Source: an uncultured Draconibacterium sp.
GTDB taxonomy: Bacteria > Bacteroidota > Bacteroidia > Bacteroidales > Prolixibacteraceae
DNA: 64,000 nucleotides
Reading direction: 5' to 3'
Assembly (NCBI RefSeq): GCF_913060805.1
Contig: NZ_CAJXTC010000009.1
Location: 62,001-126,000, forward strand
Part shown: in pieces, positions 1 to 6,802 of the stretch
How positions within the stretch are numbered: the first letter of the stretch is position 1
How the letters are laid out: every line of letters starts with the position of its first letter
Translations under genes and position numbers: made by a program
Notes under the pieces: model-generated
What the model was told of the DNA's origin: nothing
Database searches by the model: none
The model's input: only the letters and a program-made list of their open reading frames with translations

Positions 1-1
1 C

Positions 2-40
2 TACAACGGAATGACAGTAACCATGAAACGTAATTCTTAA
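2..40 (+). CDS. C-terminal end of an upstream phage gene (partial, runs off left edge)
   Basis: Open frame YNGMTVTMKRNS* immediately before the next ATG at 45. Confidence 0.4.
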   Translation, partial: YNGMTVTMKRNS

Positions 41-44
41 TACT

Positions 45-1418
45 ATGATACGTCGAACACCATCCGGAATCTACCGATCGCAAAGTGCAGCCATACTGCC
101 AAAATCAGGCGGAATGTTCCTGCTCGATACCAACCCACGCGACACCTATTACGAAGAACAGTCGCTTGTTCCCCAGTATGTAGAAGAAACCCGAAAGGAT
201 TTCTACATGCTCATTAACGGGAATAAAATAATTCCTAACGGACCAAACAACCTGTTTCCACAGGATCTGAAACGCCTGCTCGATCGCGATAACGATATGC
301 ACGGATTGTTGCGTACTAAAATCGATTTATTGCTTTCCGGAGGCTGGTACCTGTACACCGAACGGCTCGATAAAGATGAAAAAGGCCAGACTAAACTTGT
401 TAAAGACGAGGTACTCGATCCCGAAATAGAAGATTACCTCGAGAGTTATGATCTCGACAACTACCTGGCCGAAGCTGCTACCGATATGGTTTATGTGGAA
501 AACAATACACCGGTGTTCCGTCGTAACATTTATTCCCGGTCCAATCTATTCCGCGAAAAATGGCGCCTGCTACCTATGTTGGTAGGATCTGAAGACAGCC
601 GCCTGGAAGCATACGATGAAAATAACCGGATAAACCACATTTTTGCAGCCGACTGGACCGATCCCGAATCATCGCGGAAACCATCGAAAATACCGATGGT
701 AAACACCGACGATCCTTTCTCACAACCCGTATCCGCAAAATTTATCTGCTTCCCGTCGTTCGCCAGTAAATACTACGGCCGCCCTCCGTTTATTGGTGCG
801 GTAAACTATATCGAGCTGGCCACACTTATTCCGTACTGGCATAAGGATAACATTAAAAATGCCGCCTTCAACTGGCATATACAGTCGTCGTTCGAGTACT
901 GGCAAAAAATGTACGAAGAAAACAACATCACTCCCGGATCGAAAGAAGCCGTAGAATTAGAAGACGAGATACTTGCCGAATTCGACAGCATCCTGTATTC
1001 CGAAACCGCCGAAAATGCACAAAAGCGCATTCATACCAAGTTTTCGTACAGTGCCGATGGTAAGCCATTGCCAGGAATAACCATTACGCCATTGCAGGAT
1101 AACACAAAAGAGCGTTCAACAGCTTACACCGATCTGTTTAAAATCGTTAACCAGGCTAAAATCAGTGGCGTTCATCTCGATCCTACGCTGGCCAATACCG
1201 TTATCGATGGTAAACTCTCATCCGGAAGCGAAAAAATGCACGCCTTCAACCTACACAACAAAGTAGTTACACCCATGCCGCGCCGCTTAATATTGTGGGC
1301 TCCAAACTTCGCACTAAAACACAGCTTCCCAAACAAAAACATAAAAATAGGCTTCCGCGAAATCGAACTCGTTACCCAGGATAATACCACCACCGGAACA
1401 AAAGAACCGAAGGAATAA
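45..1418 (+). CDS. Phage portal-like protein
   Basis: 457 aa; MHGLLRTKIDLLLSGGWYLY N-terminal region and GSEKMHAFNLHNKVVTPMPRRL C-terminal region resemble portal proteins; first in a run of phage structural genes. Confidence 0.55.
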   Translation: MIRRTPSGIYRSQSAAILPKSGGMFLLDTNPRDTYYEEQSLVPQYVEETRKDFYMLINGNKIIPNGPNNLFPQDLKRLLDRDNDMHGLLRTKIDLLLSGGWYLYTERLDKDEKGQTKLVKDEVLDPEIEDYLESYDLDNYLAEAATDMVYVENNTPVFRRNIYSRSNLFREKWRLLPMLVGSEDSRLEAYDENNRINHIFAADWTDPESSRKPSKIPMVNTDDPFSQPVSAKFICFPSFASKYYGRPPFIGAVNYIELATLIPYWHKDNIKNAAFNWHIQSSFEYWQKMYEENNITPGSKEAVELEDEILAEFDSILYSETAENAQKRIHTKFSYSADGKPLPGITITPLQDNTKERSTAYTDLFKIVNQAKISGVHLDPTLANTVIDGKLSSGSEKMHAFNLHNKVVTPMPRRLILWAPNFALKHSFPNKNIKIGFREIELVTQDNTTTGTKEPKE

Positions 1419-1421
1419 TTT

Positions 1422-1453
1422 AAGCATTCAAGCATTTAATCATTAAAGCATTG
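1422..1453. repeat. Octamer tandem microrepeat (AAGCATTN)x4
   Basis: AAGCATTC AAGCATTT AATCATTA AAGCATTG. Confidence 0.75.
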
Positions 1454-1456
1454 CTC

Positions 1457-2449
1457 ATGGAACTCATTCTAAACAAATCCAACAACGGAATACAAGAGGT
1501 AAAAACAGTAGCCGGTGGTACCGTACTTAATTTCGGATACGAAAACCTCGAACCCGATTTTCGCCGTGCAATTGGCTTTGTAACCGGCACCATTTCCGGA
1601 GCCGTTTACACCGCTGCACTCACGCATTATAAGTCCGAACGATTTCAGGATGCCGATGCAACAGATGAAGAAAAAGTACTCGACGGGTTAGTGCTCCTTA
1701 TCCAGGAGGCAATAATTTGGAAAGGCATTTACGAGTATGTTCCCGAAGGAAATGTCATCATCGATAACTCCGGTTTCCATCATCAAAAATCAAACGACAA
1801 CCAGGTGCAAGCCTTCCAGTGGGCTGTAAATGCTGTGGCTGCAAAATATCTCCGCAATGCGTACAACACCATCGAGCAACTGTTGAGCTACCTCGATAAA
1901 AAGCGCGATAATATTGCTTCGTGGAAGGATTCAGATGCCGAAAAAGCTTCTCTCGAGCTATTTGTCCCTACTGCAGCAGTATTCCAGGAATCCGTGTATA
2001 TCGATTCCAGCCGTCGCCTGTTTATTGCCATGATTCCTATTATGCGCCGTATCGAGCGGGTAAACATTAAGCCGGTACTGGCCGATCGTTTCGATACCAT
2101 TAAAACAAAGCTCCAGGCTAAAACCGACCTCGAAGAAAGCGAAAAGATAATGCTCGAACATATTCGTATTATCGTTCCTAACCTGGCAATGGCCACCGCA
2201 ATGGTTCAATTTCCAGTACAAGTTATGCCTGAAGGTTTAATCGAGAAATATACTTCTATGTTTGTTACTCAGGATGCTGGTCAGCCGGCACGTACTCCGC
2301 TAATTAAAGTGGCAAAAGAGTATTTTACTGCAGCTGGCGAATCCGAGATTACCAAGCTAAATAAGTATATTTACGATCTTGATAAACTCGACGACGATCC
2401 CGATTACCGCTATCGTCCCGGAGTATCCCGAAAAGGAATAAGTTTCTAA
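1457..2449 (+). CDS. Phage structural protein, family not assigned
   Basis: About 330 aa; collinear in phage operon; ATG at 1457 preferred over listed TTG at 1451. Confidence 0.6.
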   Translation: MELILNKSNNGIQEVKTVAGGTVLNFGYENLEPDFRRAIGFVTGTISGAVYTAALTHYKSERFQDADATDEEKVLDGLVLLIQEAIIWKGIYEYVPEGNVIIDNSGFHHQKSNDNQVQAFQWAVNAVAAKYLRNAYNTIEQLLSYLDKKRDNIASWKDSDAEKASLELFVPTAAVFQESVYIDSSRRLFIAMIPIMRRIERVNIKPVLADRFDTIKTKLQAKTDLEESEKIMLEHIRIIVPNLAMATAMVQFPVQVMPEGLIEKYTSMFVTQDAGQPARTPLIKVAKEYFTAAGESEITKLNKYIYDLDKLDDDPDYRYRPGVSRKGISF

Positions 2450-2462
2450 CATCAAATAGCTA

Positions 2463-3365
2463 TTGAATATGATCCCGGTAGAAGTAAACACCGAAACAAT
2501 CCCAATGCCCGAAACATGGAACGAACTAAGCTTTGAAGCTGCTCTAATTGTTGCCGGCCAGGTAATCAGTAAAACTACCGTTGAAGGAATGAAATTGGCC
2601 CTGTTTTGTCATTATTCAAAAGCGGCTGATGCTGCAGTAAAGCAAGCTCAGGAACTCGATAAACAAGGCAAAACATTGCCATTGGTACAACTTTCCGAAA
2701 CCATTTATATCGAAACACAAGAGCTTTTTAACTTTCTGTTTAAGAAAGTGGGCGATATGCAAATCGTAAATTCAGAGCTAACCATTAACCGGCTCGAAAC
2801 TTTCGCCGGTCTCTTTGGTCCCGATCATTTTAAACGCCTCGAGGTTTGGGAGTTTGCACTGGCCGAAAAAGCTTACGAAAACTGGCTCGAAACCAATCGT
2901 GTTGAATTCATTAACCGGCTGATGGCAATTTTGTATCGACCGGCCCGAAAAAATCTGAAATCCCTGATTAATACTCCGGAATACGACGGAGATCCGCGCG
3001 AGCTGTTTAACGATCAGCTAATCGATAACCGCATCCTTAAAATACGCCAGGAAGTTCCATTGCACATGCGTTACCTGGTGCTGTGGTGGTTCGAAGGCTG
3101 TATAAAACAGTTGCCGCAAATATTTAAAGTATTATACCGCAATACCATTGCCGAAAAACTCGATCCCGAAGCCGGTAAAATAAAAAAGCCTCGCCTATCG
3201 TGGTATGATACCATACTGAAAGTATCGCAACACGAACACCGCGATGCCGACGATATCGCCCGCCGTAACCTCTTCCAGTTTATGCGCGAACGCGAACTGC
3301 TTATTCTCGAAAACGACGAACACCAACGCGAACTCGACAAAATAAAAGCAAAAAACAAAAGCTAA
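2463..3365 (+). CDS. Phage structural/assembly protein, family not assigned
   Basis: 300 aa, phage operon context, no clear motif. Confidence 0.55.
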   Translation: MNMIPVEVNTETIPMPETWNELSFEAALIVAGQVISKTTVEGMKLALFCHYSKAADAAVKQAQELDKQGKTLPLVQLSETIYIETQELFNFLFKKVGDMQIVNSELTINRLETFAGLFGPDHFKRLEVWEFALAEKAYENWLETNRVEFINRLMAILYRPARKNLKSLINTPEYDGDPRELFNDQLIDNRILKIRQEVPLHMRYLVLWWFEGCIKQLPQIFKVLYRNTIAEKLDPEAGKIKKPRLSWYDTILKVSQHEHRDADDIARRNLFQFMRERELLILENDEHQRELDKIKAKNKS

Positions 3366-3393
3366 TAGCTTGTAGCTTGCGGCTTGTAGCTAT
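3359..3393. repeat. Heptamer tandem microrepeat (TAGCTTG-type)
   Basis: AAGCTAA TAGCTTG TAGCTTG CGGCTTG TAGCTAT. Confidence 0.75.
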
Positions 3394-3399
3394 AATATC

Positions 3400-3897
3400 A
3401 TGATAAATTTCACCACATACGAAAACTACTTCGAAGCCCTGGCAACAAAACACGTGGCCATCGAAAAATTCTATCCCATCGATCTGGATGATATGGCCAA
3501 TGCCACCAACGAAGTACGAAACATGAATGCTCAAACCCTGCTCGTACTTGAAGCCTATGCCATCGGTAAACACGTACAAACCTCCGATCAGGTATTCGAC
3601 CGCGCTACATCCGGTTATCTGGTATTGAAAAAGCTTACTAATCCACGCGCCGATGTAGCAGCACAGCGCAAGGCAATACTCAACGAAACCGAAATATGGT
3701 GCAACGATTTCGAAGCCCGTATAAAAAACGATGCCACTCTGCCGCGTTATACCTTCCTTAATCAGTTGCAAATAGAATCCTTCAACCGCGAAAAAATAGG
3801 CCCTGTTTTCGATGGTTATTATGGCTGGCGTACCACCTTCCGTTTCTTCTCTTACAATCCAATGCTGGTCCTAAAATCCCAATGGAGTGATTTATGA
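3400..3897 (+). CDS. Phage head-tail region protein
   Basis: 165 aa; stop overlaps next start; phage operon context. Confidence 0.55.
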   Translation: MINFTTYENYFEALATKHVAIEKFYPIDLDDMANATNEVRNMNAQTLLVLEAYAIGKHVQTSDQVFDRATSGYLVLKKLTNPRADVAAQRKAILNETEIWCNDFEARIKNDATLPRYTFLNQLQIESFNREKIGPVFDGYYGWRTTFRFFSYNPMLVLKSQWSDL

Positions 3898-4316
3898 TTA
3901 CCGACAAACTAATACAGCAACGCTTTGTAGAGACAATACTCGAAAAATATGGCGCCAGAATAGAAGAGGCCATAAAACAGGGTATTACCGAAAACCGTTA
4001 CCAGGGAAGCGGTACACTATATAGCTCTGTAAGCAATAGCGTGCAGGCCTCACCCGATTATTTTAACGGACTACTAGCTATTGGGATGAAACTCCGGGGC
4101 CGTTTTCTCGATATTCAGGCCACGCACAAATACAAGTGGAACACCGAAAACCCCGAAAAAAACAAAAAGAGCTACCAAAAAACCACAAAGCCAACCGGCT
4201 TTTATTCCCGAAATGCCTACGGTTCTATCGGCTCCATTGTTTACTCCCTTATGTACTACCTAACCGACGATGTAGTGCAAGGTATTAAACAGGAGCTGGA
4301 AGCTGCAAACGGGTAA
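3894..4316 (+). CDS. Phage tail-completion/HK97 gp10-like protein
   Basis: 140 aa, size and position upstream of tail genes; family call is inference. Confidence 0.45.
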   Translation: MITDKLIQQRFVETILEKYGARIEEAIKQGITENRYQGSGTLYSSVSNSVQASPDYFNGLLAIGMKLRGRFLDIQATHKYKWNTENPEKNKKSYQKTTKPTGFYSRNAYGSIGSIVYSLMYYLTDDVVQGIKQELEAANG

Positions 4317-4341
4317 CGCGGTTTTTAACCGCGTTTTTTAT
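4315..4341 (+). terminator. Rho-independent terminator
   Basis: AACGCGGTT-ttt-AACCGCGTT followed by T run, right after stop codon. Confidence 0.85.
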
Positions 4342-4378
4342 ATCTTCACCCCACTTTAAACCTTAAAAATCAAATAGT

Positions 4379-4636
4379 ATGCTTTGGGTAATTCTCGTAA
4401 TCCTTGGAATTGTGCTAATAGTTAGCATATCAAAAGGAAACAAAAAGAAAAATCTTGAAATAGAAAAATTGCAGCGCGAAAAATGGCAAAAGCAAAAACT
4501 AGAGCGCGAAGCAAAAGAGAACGCCGCCAAACAGACCAGCGTTTCCGACGAATTAACAAAACTGAAAAAACTCCTCGACGATGGTATTTTAACGCAGGAT
4601 GAATTTGAAAAGCAAAAATCAAAACTTTTAAGTTAA
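4379..4636 (+). CDS. Small SHOCT-domain membrane protein
   Basis: N-terminal TM helix, charged linker, C-terminal SDELTKLKKLLDDGILTQDEFEKQKSKLL (SHOCT signature). Confidence 0.75.
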   Translation: MLWVILVILGIVLIVSISKGNKKKNLEIEKLQREKWQKQKLEREAKENAAKQTSVSDELTKLKKLLDDGILTQDEFEKQKSKLLS

Positions 4637-4642
4637 TATGCT

Positions 4643-4855
4643 ATGGTAAAGATATTTATTGTTGCTTCCGTTTTGTTATTTTGTTTTTCATGTAGGCAAA
4701 ATAACAACTACGAAGAAAGAATTAGTAAGTTAGAACAGCAGGTAGATAGTTTGAAAAGTGATTTGAAGTACGGGTATCAAACGGATTCAATTATTATACA
4801 CGAGCTTCTAAAACCAGAAAAAGGAACTCTTTTATACGAGCTAGAAAAGCAATAA
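4643..4855 (+). CDS. Small lipoprotein with coiled coil
   Basis: Signal peptide with lipobox LLFCFSC; heptad-rich EERISKLEQQVDSLKSDL. Confidence 0.6.
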   Translation: MVKIFIVASVLLFCFSCRQNNNYEERISKLEQQVDSLKSDLKYGYQTDSIIIHELLKPEKGTLLYELEKQ

Positions 4856-4856
4856 C

Positions 4857-4890
4857 AAAAAACCCGGCCATCAAGCCGGGTTTTTTAATG
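4857..4890 (+). terminator. Rho-independent terminator
   Basis: AACCCGGC-catca-GCCGGGTT followed by T6. Confidence 0.85.
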
Positions 4891-4925
4891 TTTAATTTTA
4901 AATTATATAAAATGGAAATGTAGAG

Positions 4926-5108
4926 CTACCCTTGTTTAAGTAACTCTATTTGTTTGCGTAGTTTGATTACATAGTCTTTCATTGCTATTTCCAGGCAATT
5001 TCCTTTTTTTAAACTAATTCCTGTTACTTCTTCATATTCCTTTAATACGGCATCAAATTCGTTTGATGTGTCTTCTTCTGCCTGAAAATTCACGTTTTTC
5101 TTAACCAT
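4926..5108 (-). CDS. Small (60 aa) minus-strand protein in phage operon, possibly regulatory
   Basis: ORF preceded by a promoter-like motif; the only ORF on this strand inside the plus-strand structural block that I accept. Confidence 0.5.
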   Translation of the reverse strand: MVKKNVNFQAEEDTSNEFDAVLKEYEEVTGISLKKGNCLEIAMKDYVIKLRKQIELLKQG

Positions 5109-5123
5109 TGGTGTTTTTGTTTA

Positions 5124-5156
5124 CAAATATAATACAATAGAAATTTATATAACAAA
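5124..5156 (-). promoter_or_regulatory. Bacteroidota-type promoter (-33 TTTG / -7 TATATTTG, 21-nt spacer)
   Basis: Reverse strand reads TTTG-N21-TATATTTG ending about 16 nt before the ATG at 5108. Confidence 0.5.
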
Positions 5157-5236
5157 TAATAATATTCTTTTTAATTCTTGGAAATAAAAGAAAAATATTG
5201 AAACTTTGTGTCATTGAATTTTTAAAACGATATATT

Positions 5237-5449
5237 ATGCAAGAATGGACTGAACAAGAAGTAATGTCTGAATTGCTTTCGGAAGGAAAGTTTTCGGAAA
5301 TAGATGGAAAAATGGAACCAGTTGTTTCATTTGAGAACTTAAAGAGGATTGTTTTTCATCCTCGTTTTCCTGATTCAAAATCAGAAAAAGCAACGGGAAT
5401 GATCGTTGCAATTCAAAATCATTTTAATGAGTTGAACATCAAAAAATAA
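5237..5449 (+). CDS. Small hypothetical protein
   Basis: ORF MQEWTEQEVMSELLSEGKFSEIDG...; 5 bp upstream of KilA-N gene. Confidence 0.5.
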   Translation: MQEWTEQEVMSELLSEGKFSEIDGKMEPVVSFENLKRIVFHPRFPDSKSEKATGMIVAIQNHFNELNIKK

Positions 5450-5454
5450 TTATT

Positions 5455-6015
5455 ATGAAAATTCTAGAATTTATTTACAACGAAAAATCCATCAGTTTCG
5501 ATTCTACCGGAAATGATAACGTGATGGTAAATGCCACTGAAATGGCAAAAGTTTTTGGAAAAGATTTATTTCAATTTACAAAAAGTGATGCTACAAAAAA
5601 GTTTATTTCAGCCTGTTTAAAACCTGCATTTGCAGGTTTATTAAACCTGAAAAGTGAAGAAGATTTGATCATTTCAAGGCAAAAATCTGGAACATGGATG
5701 CATCGAATTTTAGCTTTAAAATTTGCTGCCTGGCTTGATCCTGAATTTGAGGTTTGGGTTTGGACAACAATTGACCAAATAATTCTTGGCCATTATCGAG
5801 AAATGAAGGAGGCTACTGTTGAAAAACTAAAAGCCGAAAAAGAGTGGAAGGACAAAAAGGAAAAACTGATTAGAGAAAATCCCCAATTGGCAGAGGTATT
5901 TGAAGCTGAGCTGAAGATTAGTGCTGCAGATAGAAAAAGGATGAAGGCCATGAAAGCCGCTACTGACCAATTAAAATTTGATTTGTTTGGCGATGATAAA
6001 GAGAAAAGGAAATAA
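5455..6015 (+). CDS. KilA-N domain protein
   Basis: VMVNATEMAKVFGKDLFQFTKSDATKKFI...ISRQKSGTWMHRILALKFAAWLDPEFEVWVWTTIDQIILG is a KilA-N signature. Confidence 0.85.
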   Translation: MKILEFIYNEKSISFDSTGNDNVMVNATEMAKVFGKDLFQFTKSDATKKFISACLKPAFAGLLNLKSEEDLIISRQKSGTWMHRILALKFAAWLDPEFEVWVWTTIDQIILGHYREMKEATVEKLKAEKEWKDKKEKLIRENPQLAEVFEAELKISAADRKRMKAMKAATDQLKFDLFGDDKEKRK

Positions 6016-6021
6016 ATAAAC

Positions 6022-6064
6022 AATCCCCCGGGAGGTGTTACGAGCACCTTTGCCCCGGGGGATT
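6022..6064 (+). other. Long stable RNA hairpin after the KilA-N gene
   Basis: Perfect 11-bp outer stem AATCCCCCGGG/CCCGGGGGATT, inner stem AGGTG/CACCT, 7-nt loop; no T tract downstream. Confidence 0.6.
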
Positions 6065-6092
6065 CATTATAAATATATAACACCACAAAGAA

Positions 6093-6386
6093 ATGGAAAA
6101 TACTGCAAACTGCGGTACTCATTTAATGAGAATTGTACACCGCAACCCCAAAAATCAACCAATAGGAGGTTTTTCAAACCCATCTAAACACAATTCAGAT
6201 AATTTGGATAAACATATCGATTGTCTTCAAACATTCGTTTGCCGAGTAGCTGACTTGGCAAAGGGAACAAACCACACCTCGCCTGAAGAGATAGCTTATT
6301 ACGGTCATCTTTGCTTAGAGCATATTATTATGTTGGGGAGTAATAGTTCATTCCGTAGGCATTTTAATAATGTGTCATCGCGCTAA
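6093..6386 (+). CDS. Hypothetical protein (97 aa)
   Basis: ORF between hairpin and terminator. Confidence 0.45.
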   Translation: MENTANCGTHLMRIVHRNPKNQPIGGFSNPSKHNSDNLDKHIDCLQTFVCRVADLAKGTNHTSPEEIAYYGHLCLEHIIMLGSNSSFRRHFNNVSSR

Positions 6387-6416
6387 CCGGGCTTCAATAC
6401 AAATAAATATAAAATC

Positions 6417-6457
6417 AAACCTTCAGGCGTTTCCCAAACCCTGAAGGTTTTTTTATT
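6417..6457 (+). terminator. Rho-independent terminator
   Basis: AACCTTCAGG...CCTGAAGGTT followed by T7. Confidence 0.8.
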
Positions 6458-6554
6458 CCAAAAATAGCAGTCCGAAGGACACCTTATTGTTTCCCCCGCT
6501 TGGGGGGAAATGTCAGCGTAAGGAATGTGCGAGGCCGACAAAGGGGGTTAATTT

Positions 6555-6620
6555 ACTTTTCACCCAAAAACTAAAATAAATTAACCTATAGGTTAACTTT
6601 TCACCCCAAAACTAAAATAA
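6555..6620. repeat. 25-bp direct repeats (24/25 identical) flanking a 16-bp perfect palindrome
   Basis: acttttcaccc[a/c]aaaactaaaataa at 6555-6579 and 6596-6620; TTAACCTATAGGTTAA at 6581-6596. Confidence 0.85.
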
Positions 6621-6761
6621 GCCACTCCATTTTGCCTTTCCACTTTTTACTTTTGCCTTCCAAATTATCGTCCTGAGCGTACCTGTCCCGACCGAAGCAT
6701 CGGGAGACGAAGGGCTGTCCTTTATTTTCCCCCTTTCCCGCCCTTACTTTGATTGTGTAAT

Positions 6762-6796
6762 CAGCTCGCAGCTCGTAGCTCGTAGCTAATAGCTAT
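6762..6796. repeat. Heptamer tandem microrepeat (TAGCTCG-type)
   Basis: CAGCTCG CAGCTCG TAGCTCG TAGCTAA TAGCTAT just upstream of tape measure ATG. Confidence 0.75.
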
Positions 6797-6802
6797 AAAA
6801 AC

